Notes: generated from the letters alone by a model not told the origin. DNA of 64,000 bases from Mesorhizobium opportunistum WSM2075 (GCF_000176035.2 NC_015675.1:3352001-3416000), one strand, 5' to 3'. Positions 28,111 to 36,470 are shown, counted from the stretch's first letter. Made by a program: numbers and translations.

Positions 28111-28130
28111 AAACGGAGGTGCCTCCGTTT
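28111..28130. promoter_or_regulatory. TetR-type operator (perfect palindrome)
   Basis: AAACGGAGG and CCTCCGTTT form 9-base inverted arms around a central TG. The palindrome lies between the divergent TetR gene and molybdoenzyme operon 2 and overlaps the -35 area of the minus-strand promoter. Symmetry, length and position are typical of TetR-family operators, so binding here would repress operon 2 and probably the regulator itself. Confidence 0.75.
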
Positions 28131-28190
28131 ACTACGTGGGGGCTGGCCCGGCCGGGTTCAAGCCCCCATATTTGATCCGTGGAGAAAAAA

Positions 28191-28814
28191 TTGGCCGTCG
28201 AGCCGTCAGCACTCGCCGAAACGAAGACCGCCGCGGAGGCCAAGCCGCTGCGCGCGGATGCCCAGCGAAACCGCGACCGGCTGGTCGAGACGGCGGCGGC
28301 GCTGTTTGCCGAGCGCGGCATCGATGCCTCGCTGGAGGAGATCGCACGCCGCGCCGGGGTCGGCATCGGCACGCTCTACCGGCATTTCCCAACGCGCGAA
28401 CACCTGGTCGAGGTGGTCTACCGTCGTGAAGCGGAGGCGCTTTGTGCCGCTGCCGGGGAGCTTGCGGCAAGATATCCGTCCGATGTCGCGCTGGAAGAAT
28501 GGATGCGGCGCTTCGTCGACTACATCGCGACCAAGCGCGGCCTGGCGACCAGCCTGCGCATCCTCTTCACCACCAATTCAACATTGTTTTCCGACACGTC
28601 GGGGCGGATATCGCAGGCCTTGCGGCAACTGGTCGAGGCGGCGGTGGCCGACGGCACTATCCGCGGCGACGTCGATGCCTCCGACGTCCTGCACGCGCTG
28701 GGTGGCATCTATTCCGCACCCGATACACCGGAGTGGCGCGACCGCTCCTGGCGGCTGGTCAAACTGCTGATGGACGGCTTGCGGTTCGGGGCGGGGAAAT
28801 CCGCCAAAGCCTGA
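28191..28814 (+). CDS. TetR-family transcriptional regulator
   Basis: Repressor of about 207 residues. The helix-turn-helix is SLEEIARRAGVGIGTLYRHF, followed by PTREHLVEVVYRRE; the C-terminal ligand domain is of the TetR_C type. TTG 28191 is preferred because GGAG lies 6 bases before it; GTG 28179 would add four residues. It is divergent from the molybdoenzyme genes with a palindromic operator between, so it most likely senses a substrate or toxic aldehyde and controls them (inference). Confidence 0.9.
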   Translation: MAVEPSALAETKTAAEAKPLRADAQRNRDRLVETAAALFAERGIDASLEEIARRAGVGIGTLYRHFPTREHLVEVVYRREAEALCAAAGELAARYPSDVALEEWMRRFVDYIATKRGLATSLRILFTTNSTLFSDTSGRISQALRQLVEAAVADGTIRGDVDASDVLHALGGIYSAPDTPEWRDRSWRLVKLLMDGLRFGAGKSAKA

Positions 28815-28960
28815 TGGTCGAACGATTGGCCCGGCGACCGGTAAAGCCAAGCCGGGCATGCCCGTCAGCCATTGCAGGACCAAGTCGCGCACCGCGCTTG
28901 CATCTGAGTGCGAGCGGTTGTTAAAATCCTCACATTTCAGGCGACCAACAGGCCCAACGC

Positions 28961-29713
28961 ATGACTGCTCGCAAAGCGCAAAGGACGGCCCGGCTGATCC
29001 ACCTTTTGTCGGAACGGCGGGTCATCCATCTGAGCGAAGCGGCAACGCTCCTCGGCGTCTCCGAAATGACAGTGCGGCGCGACATCGCCAACAACCAGGG
29101 GCAGATCGCCTATCTCGGCGGGCACATATTGGCCGCGGCCGAGATCGAGGCCGATATTCCCTACGAACTGGCGACCGCGGCCGACAGCCATGCGGCGGCG
29201 AAGCGCGAAGCCTGCCTGCACGCGGTGCGCAAGATACGGCCCGACGAGACGATCTTCATCGACTGCGGCACGACGCTGATCCACCTGATCGACCTCATTC
29301 CCGACAATTATCAAATAACGGCAATATGTTACGCGATGAATATCGCGGAGCGCCTGAGCCGCAAGCCCAATGTGACGATCATCATGCTGGGCGGTGTTTA
29401 TCACCCCGCGTCGGCATCTTTCTCGGGCACGCATGATTTCGACATTTTGAAGAGCGTCGGTATCAACGCAGCCTTCCTGTCGGCCGCCGGCGTCGATGCC
29501 AAGCGCGGCGCCACTTGCGAGCATTTCCACGAGGCGGTGGTGAAGCAGAAGGTGATGAGCCTTGCGCGCGAGAACTATCTCGTCATCGACTCGAGCAAGA
29601 TCGGCAAGCTCAAGCGCGCCTTCTTCTCAGCCATGGACGGCTTCGACGCCATAGTCACCGAGCATGGCGAAGTCGGACCGGATTCATTTCAGCCACAGCC
29701 TGACTCCATTTGA
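28961..29713 (+). CDS. DeoR/GlpR-family transcriptional regulator
   Basis: 250 residues. The N-terminal DeoR winged helix-turn-helix has RVIHLSEAATLLGVSEMTVR; the C-terminal sugar-phosphate-sensing domain has IFIDCGTTLIHLIDLIP and FFSAMDGFDAIVTEH, with the DSSKIGK motif (VIDSSKIGKLKRAFF). It is followed 102 bases later by a CUT2 ABC transporter operon in the same direction, so it probably represses that operon in response to a phosphorylated sugar. The inducer is unknown. Confidence 0.92.
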   Translation: MTARKAQRTARLIHLLSERRVIHLSEAATLLGVSEMTVRRDIANNQGQIAYLGGHILAAAEIEADIPYELATAADSHAAAKREACLHAVRKIRPDETIFIDCGTTLIHLIDLIPDNYQITAICYAMNIAERLSRKPNVTIIMLGGVYHPASASFSGTHDFDILKSVGINAAFLSAAGVDAKRGATCEHFHEAVVKQKVMSLARENYLVIDSSKIGKLKRAFFSAMDGFDAIVTEHGEVGPDSFQPQPDSI

Positions 29714-29815
29714 CATTTCCCCAGCCTGATGGAAAAGTCACAAAAAAAGTAAGATAAGTCTCAAAAGAGATATCGTCGGGTAGGGGACGCTTCAAAGGGA
29801 GGAAGTGCGGGCGTC

Positions 29816-31387
29816 ATGATCGAACCGGGTTCGACTGCGATGATGTCCGAAATCCCCTTGCTGCGCGTCGAGGGCGTCAGGAAGCGGTTCGGCGGCGTCA
29901 ATGCGCTGCGCGGCGTCAGTCTGGAAATCCGGTCCGGTGAAGTGCACGCCCTGCTCGGCGAAAACGGGGCCGGCAAATCGACGCTGATCAAGATCCTGAG
30001 CGGTGTGCACGTGCATGATGGCGGTTCGATCGAAATCGACGGCAAGCCTGTCTCGTTCGCTTCGCCCGCCCAGTCGCGCGATGCCGGCGTGGCGGTCGTC
30101 TACCAGGATCTGAGCCTGGTCGAGTCGCTGTCGGTTGCCGACAATCTGCTCTTGGGACGAGAGCCGAAGACGCGGCTTGGCTTCCTGAAGAAGCGGCAGC
30201 TGGTGGCGCAGGCCGAAGCCTTCCTCAAATCGCAGAACATCCCGCTCGACGCCCGCGCCATGGTCGGCTCGCTGCCCTTTGCCTATCGCCAGATGACCGA
30301 GATCGCCAAGGCGCTGATGGGCGATGTCCGCCTGCTCATTCTGGACGAGCCGACTTCGGCGCTGACCGACGATGAGGAGAAAATCCTGTTCGAGGCGATC
30401 CGGGCGGTCGCCGCGCGCGGCGTCGGGGTGATCTATGTCACGCATCGCCTCAATGAAGTGTTCCGGATTTCGAGCCGGGTGACGGTCTTCCGTGACGGAC
30501 AGAACGCCGGAACGTTCGTCACGGCGCAAACCAATATGCGGCAATTGGTGGGGGCGATTGTCGGGCCCGATCACGCCGTCCTGAAGGCGGACGGCACGGC
30601 ATCGGGGCAAGGCGTGCCCTCATCGGCCGGTTCATCTCAAAAGCCGGTGCTCGAATTGACCGACGTCAGCAACGACCGGCTGGACCGCGCCGATCTCGAG
30701 CTGCGCAGTGGCGAGATCCACGGCCTCGCCGGCCTGATCGGCAGCGGACGCACCGAAATACTGCAGACCATCTTCGGACTGCGGTCCATCCAGTCGGGCG
30801 AAGCCAGGCTGGACGGTGTCTCGCTTGCTGGAACCGATCCGGCGGCGGCAATAAGGCGAGGCATCGCGCTGGTGCCGGAGGACCGGCATGTCCAGGGCCT
30901 GGTGCTCGAACATTCGATCGAGCGCAACCTCGGGCTGCCAAGGCTGCGGGAGTTCTCCCGCTTCGGTTGGCTGCAGCGCCGGTCCTCGAACGAGCACGCC
31001 AATGCCGCGATGCGCCGGCTGGCCGTCAAAGCCCCCAACGCATCGACCACGGTGAAGAACCTGTCCGGCGGCAACCAGCAGAAGGTCGTGTTCGGCAAAT
31101 GGAACGAGCCGCGGCCACGGGTGCTGTTGCTCGACGAGCCGACGGTCGGTGTCGATGTCGGCGCGCGCGAGGAGATTTACGGCGTCATTCGTGCCGCGGC
31201 CGCCGCCGGCAGTGGCGTTCTGCTGGTGTCTTCAGATCTCTCGGAACTGCTGCAGCTTTGCGACCGCATCTCGATCGTCGTCGATGGTCACATCACCAGG
31301 ACGATTGGGCGGCAGGAATTCGGCAGCGCCGAGGATCTCCATCACCTCATTCAACTATCGCAGCCATCGGAAGAGCACGCGGCATGA
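29816..31387 (+). CDS. CUT2 sugar ABC transporter ATP-binding protein (RbsA-like), system 1
   Basis: 523 residues with two fused nucleotide-binding domains. Domain 1 has Walker A GENGAGKST, Walker B LLILDEPTSAL and a Q-loop YQDLSLVES. Domain 2 has the degenerate Walker A GLIGSGRTEIL usual for the second half of RbsA-type proteins, signature LSGGNQQKV and VLLLDEPTVGVDVGARE. GGGAGGAAG lies about 10 bases before ATG 29816. Its stop overlaps the permease start by 4 bases. It powers import of a monosaccharide or similar polyol. Confidence 0.94.
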   Translation: MIEPGSTAMMSEIPLLRVEGVRKRFGGVNALRGVSLEIRSGEVHALLGENGAGKSTLIKILSGVHVHDGGSIEIDGKPVSFASPAQSRDAGVAVVYQDLSLVESLSVADNLLLGREPKTRLGFLKKRQLVAQAEAFLKSQNIPLDARAMVGSLPFAYRQMTEIAKALMGDVRLLILDEPTSALTDDEEKILFEAIRAVAARGVGVIYVTHRLNEVFRISSRVTVFRDGQNAGTFVTAQTNMRQLVGAIVGPDHAVLKADGTASGQGVPSSAGSSQKPVLELTDVSNDRLDRADLELRSGEIHGLAGLIGSGRTEILQTIFGLRSIQSGEARLDGVSLAGTDPAAAIRRGIALVPEDRHVQGLVLEHSIERNLGLPRLREFSRFGWLQRRSSNEHANAAMRRLAVKAPNASTTVKNLSGGNQQKVVFGKWNEPRPRVLLLDEPTVGVDVGAREEIYGVIRAAAAAGSGVLLVSSDLSELLQLCDRISIVVDGHITRTIGRQEFGSAEDLHHLIQLSQPSEEHAA

Positions 31388-32385
31388 CCGACACCCAAAG
31401 CCCGGCAAAGGCACCAATGGCAAGGGGCGCCTCCAACGAAGCGGGCGGTCGCTCGGCGCTGCGGCATCTGCTTCAGGGCGAGCGTCCCTACATGCTCTAC
31501 GTCGCCTTCGCCGTCATGCTGATCGTTTTCAGCCTGGCATCGCCCTGGTTCCTGTCGATCGACAATTTTCTCAATATCGGCCGGCAGACGACACTGGTCT
31601 CGATCATCGCCGTGGGCATGACATTCGTCATCATTTCCCGGCAGATCGACCTGTCGGTCGCCTCGACATTGGCGCTTTCGGGCATGAGCGCGTCGCTGGC
31701 CATGGCTTTCCTGGCCAACAATTGGGTCGTCGGCGCCGTCGCGGGGCTGGGCACCGGCGCGCTGATCGGGCTGATCAACGGTGTCTTGACCACCCGCCTC
31801 GAAATCCCGTCCTTCCTGGTGACATTGGGCACGTTGAGCGCTGCGCGCGGCCTGGCGCTGATGGTCACCAACACCAAGCCGGTCATCATCACCAACGAAT
31901 ACTATTTCGCGATCTTCGGTGAAGGCTCGGTGCTTGGTATCCCAGCGCCGATCCTGTGGACGCTTGGCGTCACCGTGGCCGGCATCCTGCTCTTGCACTA
32001 CAGCGTCTACGGACGGCGCGTCTACGCGGCGGGCGGCAATCCGACGGCCGCACTCTATTCCGGGGTCCACATCAAGCAAGTCACCACGCTGGCCTTCGTG
32101 CTGACCGGAACGCTCGCCGGACTGGCATCGCTGATCCTGTCGGCGCGCTCGCACGCGGCGCGGCCAGATGTCGTGCAAGGCATGGAGCTCGATGTCATCG
32201 CTTCGGTCATCCTTGGCGGCTGCAGCCTGTTCGGCGGCCGCGGCTTCGTGCTCGGTACGCTGCTCGGCAGTCTGATCATCGGCACACTCAACAATGGGCT
32301 GGTGCTGCTCGGCGTCAGTTCGTCGCTGCAACTCGTCATCAAGGGAGCAATCATCGTCGCCGCGGTCGCGTTCACGAGGAGGTAA
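31384..32385 (+). CDS. CUT2 sugar ABC transporter permease (RbsC-like), system 1
   Basis: 333-residue inner-membrane permease with about ten helices and the family core IIAVGMTFVIISRQIDLSV, DVIASVILGGCSLFGGRG and a C-terminal hydrophobic stretch. It is the only permease in this operon, so it should act as a homodimer as RbsC does. ATG 31384 overlaps the ATPase stop (ATGA). The binding-protein gene follows after 77 bases. Confidence 0.94.
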   Translation: MTDTQSPAKAPMARGASNEAGGRSALRHLLQGERPYMLYVAFAVMLIVFSLASPWFLSIDNFLNIGRQTTLVSIIAVGMTFVIISRQIDLSVASTLALSGMSASLAMAFLANNWVVGAVAGLGTGALIGLINGVLTTRLEIPSFLVTLGTLSAARGLALMVTNTKPVIITNEYYFAIFGEGSVLGIPAPILWTLGVTVAGILLLHYSVYGRRVYAAGGNPTAALYSGVHIKQVTTLAFVLTGTLAGLASLILSARSHAARPDVVQGMELDVIASVILGGCSLFGGRGFVLGTLLGSLIIGTLNNGLVLLGVSSSLQLVIKGAIIVAAVAFTRR

Positions 32386-32462
32386 GGCGCGTCCCGCTCA
32401 CCAGCAGAAAATCGCCGGCTCCAAACGGCGACAGGAACGTCAACGATCAACGGAGGAAAGTC

Positions 32463-33620
32463 ATGAAACAACAGGCACGAATCCACTCGCTTTTCTGTAC
32501 ATTGAGCCTCGCCGCCAGCGCCTTCGCGCTGTCGACGTCGCTTGGACTGGCGCAGACGCCGGAGACTTGCGTCACCGGTGTCGACATGGCCACGCTCGGC
32601 CCCAAGGGTATTGTGGGGCAGGGCCCGCACGGCGAAAAGGCAGCCTCGCCCGACGAGCTGAAATTGACCGACGACGAAGCCGCCAAGGTCAAGGCCGGCA
32701 AGTTCAAGGTCGGCATTTCCATGCAGACGGTGAACCTCGACTGGTCGCAGTTGCAGGTGCAAGGCATCAGTGAAACGCTTGCCAAATATGGCGTCACTGT
32801 CACCGGCGTGGCATCGGCCGAATATCAGGTCGACAAGCAGATCGCCGATATCGAAAACACCATCCAGCAGCATCCGGACGGCATCATTTCCATCCCCGTC
32901 GATTTCACCGCGACGGCGCCGACCTACAAGAAGGTGGGCGAGGCCGGTATCAAGCTGGTGTTCATGGACAGCATTCCGGTCGGCCTCGAATCTCCGAAGG
33001 ATTTTGCCTCGATGATCTCGGCCGACAGCCAGGGCAATGGCCAAATCGCGGCAACGATCCTGGCGTCCTGCATGCCCAAGGGCGGCACGATCGGACTGGT
33101 GAATTTCGGCGTCGACTATTTCAGCACCAACGAGCGCACAAAGGGCGTCAGCGAGTGGATGAAGAAGAACCGTCCCGACATCGTCATGAAGCAGGTCGAC
33201 TTCACCGATCCCTCGAAAGTATCGCAGATCGCCGGCGACTTCCTCACCGGCAATCCCGATGTGAAGGGCCTGTACGCGGTGTGGGACCAGCCGGCGCTCG
33301 ACACGCTTTCCTCGATGCGTGCGCAAGGCATCGACATTCCGATCACCACGGTCGATCTCGGCCTGCAGTCGGCGATCGAGATCGCCAAGGGCGGGCCGCT
33401 CAAGGCGACCGGCTCGCAGCGCCCTTATGACCAGGGCGTCGCCGAGGCGCTGGCCATGATGAAGGCGCTGATCGGGCAGCCCACACCCGCCTGGGTCGGT
33501 GTGCAGTCGCTGCCGGTGGTGCAGTCCAACGTTCTGGAATCCTTCAAAACCGTCTTCCACAAGGATCCGCCGGCCGAACTGGTCGACGCCTGCAACAGCG
33601 CCAAGCCGAAATGCAACTGA
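32463..33620 (+). CDS. CUT2 sugar ABC transporter substrate-binding protein, system 1
   Basis: Periplasmic binding protein of 385 residues. The Sec signal peptide ends near SLGLAQ. About 50 residues of an unusual N-terminal segment (TPETCVTGVDMATLGPKG and a charged stretch) precede the type I periplasmic-binding fold that starts at KFKVGISMQTVNLDW. GGAGG lies 8 bases before ATG 32463. A strong hairpin follows the stop. The ligand is not predictable; the operon has no catabolic gene, so it must be sought elsewhere in the genome. Confidence 0.92.
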   Translation: MKQQARIHSLFCTLSLAASAFALSTSLGLAQTPETCVTGVDMATLGPKGIVGQGPHGEKAASPDELKLTDDEAAKVKAGKFKVGISMQTVNLDWSQLQVQGISETLAKYGVTVTGVASAEYQVDKQIADIENTIQQHPDGIISIPVDFTATAPTYKKVGEAGIKLVFMDSIPVGLESPKDFASMISADSQGNGQIAATILASCMPKGGTIGLVNFGVDYFSTNERTKGVSEWMKKNRPDIVMKQVDFTDPSKVSQIAGDFLTGNPDVKGLYAVWDQPALDTLSSMRAQGIDIPITTVDLGLQSAIEIAKGGPLKATGSQRPYDQGVAEALAMMKALIGQPTPAWVGVQSLPVVQSNVLESFKTVFHKDPPAELVDACNSAKPKCN

Positions 33621-33627
33621 GGTAGCG

Positions 33628-33659
33628 CCATGGGCGCGGGAGAAATCCCGCGCCCATGG
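33628..33659 (+). terminator. 14-bp hairpin after the binding-protein gene
   Basis: CCATGGGCGCGGGA (33628-33641) pairs perfectly with TCCCGCGCCCATGG (33646-33659) around a GAAA tetraloop. It starts 8 bases after the stop. It lacks a T-run, so it could be a terminator of GC-rich type or a 3' stabiliser for the abundant binding-protein mRNA. Confidence 0.65.
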
Positions 33660-33748
33660 GCCAGAACGGCCATTCATCGCGGGCACGCGGTATGCTAGGC
33701 GTCACAACAGCTTGATTTGTCTGTTATCCACGCTTTCGAGGGCATGCG

Positions 33749-34747
33749 ATGTATGTAGGCCGTTCCTACAAACTGATCGATTTCGCGCTGTGGTCGCGGC
33801 GTAGCGTGATCTACATGGTGGTGGTGAGCGGCTTGGCCGTCGCGGCCTACCGCCTTCCCGGTATCGCGGGCTTCTCGGTCCCATGGTCGGTGGTGCTCGT
33901 GCTCGGCACCACGGTGTCGCTCGTCGCCGGCTTCAAGAATTCGCAGGTCTTCACCCGCAGCGGCGAGGCGCTGCAGGCGTTCACGCAAATCACCGCCAGC
34001 AGCCGGGTGTGGTCTAATTTCTGCCGCGACTTCCTCGATGCACCGACGGCGAAGCAACTCATCTACCGCCACATCGCCTGGATGACGGCGCTGCGCTTTT
34101 CCCTGCGGCGGCCGATGCCGTGGGAATCCATGGGGAAGGCGGCCAACATCGAGTACATGCGGCGCTACCGCATCCGGGAGGACAAGGGCTCCATCGCCGA
34201 AGAGTTGCGCCCGTTGCTGGCCGAACAGGCCGACAAGGTGCTGAAATCGTCGCAGCCGGCCTTGGCCCTGCTCGAGATGCAATCGGTCCAGGTCAACGCG
34301 CTGTTCAAGGACGCCAAGCTTCCCCCGCAGATTTACGTCGAACTGACGAAGCTGATCCGCGACCTCCACGACCAGCAGGCGCGCTGCGACCGCATCAAGA
34401 ACAACCCCTATCCGCGCCAATACGCCATCGTCAGTTCCATGTTCGTCATGATCTTCTGCACGCTGCTGCCGTTCGGCGTCGTTCCAGTCTTCGCGGAGAT
34501 GGGCAAGCTTGGCGGCGTGCTGAGCACGGTCGGCATCTGGCTGACGATCCCGTTCAGCACGCTGCTGGGCTGGGCCTATATGTCTCTCGACCAGGTCGGC
34601 GAGAGCAGCGCCAACCCGTTCGAGGGCAATGCCAACGACGTTCCGATCTCGCAGATCTGCCGCGACATCGAGATCGAACTGCGCGCGGGACTTGGCGAGG
34701 TCGATCTGCCCAAGCCATTGTTGCCGGTGAATGATATCGCGACTTGA
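33749..34747 (+). CDS. Bestrophin-like membrane channel protein
   Basis: 332 residues. The family is indicated by an N-terminal membrane segment, the central RCDRIKNNPYPRQYAIVS segment, a second hydrophobic pair and the C-terminal NPFEGNANDVPISQICRDIE, which matches the conserved acidic/NPFG-like region of bacterial bestrophins. Bacterial homologues form pentameric ion channels in the inner membrane; ion selectivity cannot be read here. The gene stands alone between the ABC operon and a minus-strand pseudogene. Confidence 0.82.
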   Translation: MYVGRSYKLIDFALWSRRSVIYMVVVSGLAVAAYRLPGIAGFSVPWSVVLVLGTTVSLVAGFKNSQVFTRSGEALQAFTQITASSRVWSNFCRDFLDAPTAKQLIYRHIAWMTALRFSLRRPMPWESMGKAANIEYMRRYRIREDKGSIAEELRPLLAEQADKVLKSSQPALALLEMQSVQVNALFKDAKLPPQIYVELTKLIRDLHDQQARCDRIKNNPYPRQYAIVSSMFVMIFCTLLPFGVVPVFAEMGKLGGVLSTVGIWLTIPFSTLLGWAYMSLDQVGESSANPFEGNANDVPISQICRDIEIELRAGLGEVDLPKPLLPVNDIAT

Positions 34748-34749
34748 AG

Positions 34750-34932
34750 TGCTGGCAATCACCTCTCCGGCGCCGTCGGAGAGCGGAAGGCGGCCGTCAG
34801 CCATCGGGTCTTGCCGCACACCGCGAAATCGTCTCCTGACCAGCACGTCACCCGGCCCGGCCGGGGCGGATCTTCCTCGACCAGGTCGAGCCTGTCCAAG
34901 CCGCCGGGCGCTCTCAGCCTGACCAGCCGCAT
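34750..34932 (-). pseudogene. Decayed MDR-family alcohol dehydrogenase (N-terminal relic)
   Basis: A minus-strand ATG at 34932 preceded by GGAG reads MRLVRLRAPGGLDRLDLVEE, the usual start of quinone-oxidoreductase-type dehydrogenases. The frame then breaks near 34858: in the next frame it continues PGDVLVRRRF and ends PMADGRLPLSDGAGEVIA, which matches the conserved PLSDGAGEV region, but with the segment between shortened. Nothing of the remaining 250 or so codons is left; the relic runs into the bestrophin gene end. One frameshift, an internal deletion and a 3' truncation are visible. Confidence 0.7.
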
Positions 34933-34984
34933 GGTCTTTCTCCGACGTGTGGGATATTTTGATATGGCGGCGGCGAGCCCGGAT

Positions 34985-35272
34985 CTACCGGGCCTGCCGG
35001 CCGGAAATCACGCGCAACCAGGGCGCCAGATGGAAGGCGCTCATCAACAGATACATGGCCGGCATCCCGGTTAAAGACGCGCTGGTTAAAGACGGGCCGG
35101 TCAGCGGCGAGCTGCCCATGCACAGCATGGCCGCTTCGCCGCCCTGAACGCAGGAGAGCAGGGCCATCACGGCGAAGGTGGGTGCTGCCGCGAGGCACAG
35201 CCAGTCGGCGATGCCAGGGGCGGCGATGTGTTCGGAAGTCGCGCTGCCGATGCCAGAATGGATGTCGTTCAT
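34985..35272 (-). CDS. Small hypothetical membrane protein
   Basis: 95 residues from ATG 35272 (MNDIHSGIGSATSEHIAAPG), with AAGGAAAAG before it. There are two hydrophobic stretches (WLCLAAAPTFAVMALLSCVQ and TGMPAMYLLMSAFHLAPW), so it may be a two-helix inner-membrane protein, and it ends in a basic tail. I do not recognise a named family. It lies 91 bases downstream of the DUF899 gene on the same strand, separated by a hairpin. Confidence 0.7.
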   Translation of the reverse strand: MNDIHSGIGSATSEHIAAPGIADWLCLAAAPTFAVMALLSCVQGGEAAMLCMGSSPLTGPSLTSASLTGMPAMYLLMSAFHLAPWLRVISGRQAR

Positions 35273-35307
35273 GGTCTTTTCCTTAGTGTCCTGGCCTGCA
35301 GGGTTTG

Positions 35308-35341
35308 GTTTCCTCTCCCCATTTCGTGCGGGAGAGGAAAC
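35308..35341 (-). terminator. 12-bp hairpin after the DUF899 gene
   Basis: GTTTCCTCTCCC (35308-35319) and GGGAGAGGAAAC (35330-35341) pair perfectly with a 10-base loop, 22 bases past the DUF899 stop on the minus strand. It is probably a terminator or attenuator before the small membrane protein gene. Confidence 0.55.
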
Positions 35342-35363
35342 TTTCGGCCTTTCCGGCCAGACG

Positions 35364-36116
35364 CTACTGATCGCTCTTTTCGCGGAAGGCGGCTTCGCCG
35401 GCCGCCGACACCTCGGCCCACTTCTTGTCGACCCCGGCTTCGTAATTGTCGTGCCAGTTCCACCAGCTGTAGAGCGGGGTCTGGGGATAGCCTTCGGGCG
35501 AATCTTCCCAGATCTCCTGGCGGCCGAGAGGGGTGGCGTCGAGATAGCTCCACACCGTGCCCAAGGCCTCGTCGCCGCGGGTGTTGATGAAATAGGTTCG
35601 GAAGACGCGGTCGCCATCATGGATGAACACGTTGTGGCCGTGCCATTCGTCGACGCCGAAATCCTTGTCGAAGCTATCGGTGATCGTATACCAGGGCATC
35701 TTCCACTCCATCCGCTGCTTCAGCCTGACGATGTCGGGCTGCGGCGCGCGCGAGATGTAGGCAAGCGTGGTGTCGCGGGCGTTGAGATGGGCGAGGTGGC
35801 CGACCTGATCGGCGCCGAGCGAGCAGCCGCGGCAGGCGTGGTCGGGCCAGCCATAGACGCCAGGCTCGAAGAAGGCGCGGTAGACGATCAACTGGCGGCG
35901 GCCTTCGAACAGGTCGAGCAGGCTGGCCTTGCCATTCGGGCCCTCGAACACATAGGCCTTGTCGACTTCCAGCCAAGGCATGCGGCGACGCTCGGCGGAC
36001 AGCGCGTCCTTGGCACGCATGGTGGCCTTTTCCTTGACCAGCATCTTTTCGTACGCGGCATCCCATTCCTGTCTTGAAACGATCGGTGGGGTCTTCATCG
36101 TCATGTGCTTGGTCAT
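35364..36116 (-). CDS. DUF899-family thioredoxin-like protein
   Basis: 250 residues from ATG 36116 (MTKHMTMKTPPIVSRQEWDA), with AAGGAG 8 bases upstream; the open frame extends to 36398 but lacks family similarity there. Thioredoxin-like features include FEGRRQLIVYRAFFEPGVYG, a CXXC-type motif in HACRGCSLGADQVGHLAHL, and PWYTITDSFDKDFGVDEWHG. The biochemical role of DUF899 is unknown; a redox function is plausible. One copy of a 32-base direct repeat lies about 86 bases upstream. Confidence 0.87.
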   Translation of the reverse strand: MTKHMTMKTPPIVSRQEWDAAYEKMLVKEKATMRAKDALSAERRRMPWLEVDKAYVFEGPNGKASLLDLFEGRRQLIVYRAFFEPGVYGWPDHACRGCSLGADQVGHLAHLNARDTTLAYISRAPQPDIVRLKQRMEWKMPWYTITDSFDKDFGVDEWHGHNVFIHDGDRVFRTYFINTRGDEALGTVWSYLDATPLGRQEIWEDSPEGYPQTPLYSWWNWHDNYEAGVDKKWAEVSAAGEAAFREKSDQ

Positions 36117-36201
36117 TGGTCTTCTCCTTTGCCAGTGGCGCCATCGCGGCGTGTTGTCGTCTGGGGATCCGGAACCGGCGTAGAACGGTGAAGCGGAGCG
36201 C

Positions 36202-36233
36202 TGGGAGTTACAAAAGTGGCGGGATCTGAATCG
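36202..36233 (+). repeat. 32-bp direct repeat, copy 1
   Basis: Begins TGGGAGTTAC and ends GGATCTGAATCG. It matches copy 2 at 36471-36502 in 27 of 32 positions. It lies upstream of the minus-strand DUF899 gene. The core GTTACA...TG(G/T) is similar in both copies. Confidence 0.6.
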
Positions 36234-36249
36234 TCCGGCCCGGCGCAGC

Positions 36250-36440
36250 AGGGGTGGCGGGGCCGCGCGGTGTGCTCGAGGTCGTCGGTTGCAGGCATTT
36301 TCAATTTCCCTATTAAGATGCTTATTGTTCGTACCTGAGATGCTCAGGTTGGCGACGCCGGTATTGACATCAACGGTGGCCGTGATGCCCTCAGCCATGT
36401 GGCCAGGTTTGGTCGATGCGGCTTGCTGACCGGCGGTGGT
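36250..36440 (-). other. Coding-like stretch of unknown origin in a 382-base intergenic gap
   Basis: The gap 36117-36498 holds two direct-repeat copies and, between them, a minus-strand open stretch containing AEGITATVDVNTGVANLSIS with mostly G/C third positions. No start with a ribosome-binding site is evident, and it runs toward the DUF899 gene out of any family match. It could be a gene relic or the leader of DUF899; I cannot identify it. Confidence 0.25.
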
Positions 36441-36470
36441 GATTTAAGTTAGGGCGGCGTGGCGTGGGGG

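Noticed and set aside
34811..35074. 87-codon plus-strand frame
   Set aside because: It crosses the dehydrogenase relic and the 3' end of the small membrane protein gene on the other strand; no start signals.
36113..36304. 63-codon minus-strand frame whose stop overlaps the DUF899 start
   Set aside because: Overlap ATGA hints at coupling, but the peptide is low complexity, includes a repeat copy and lacks a clear Shine-Dalgarno.
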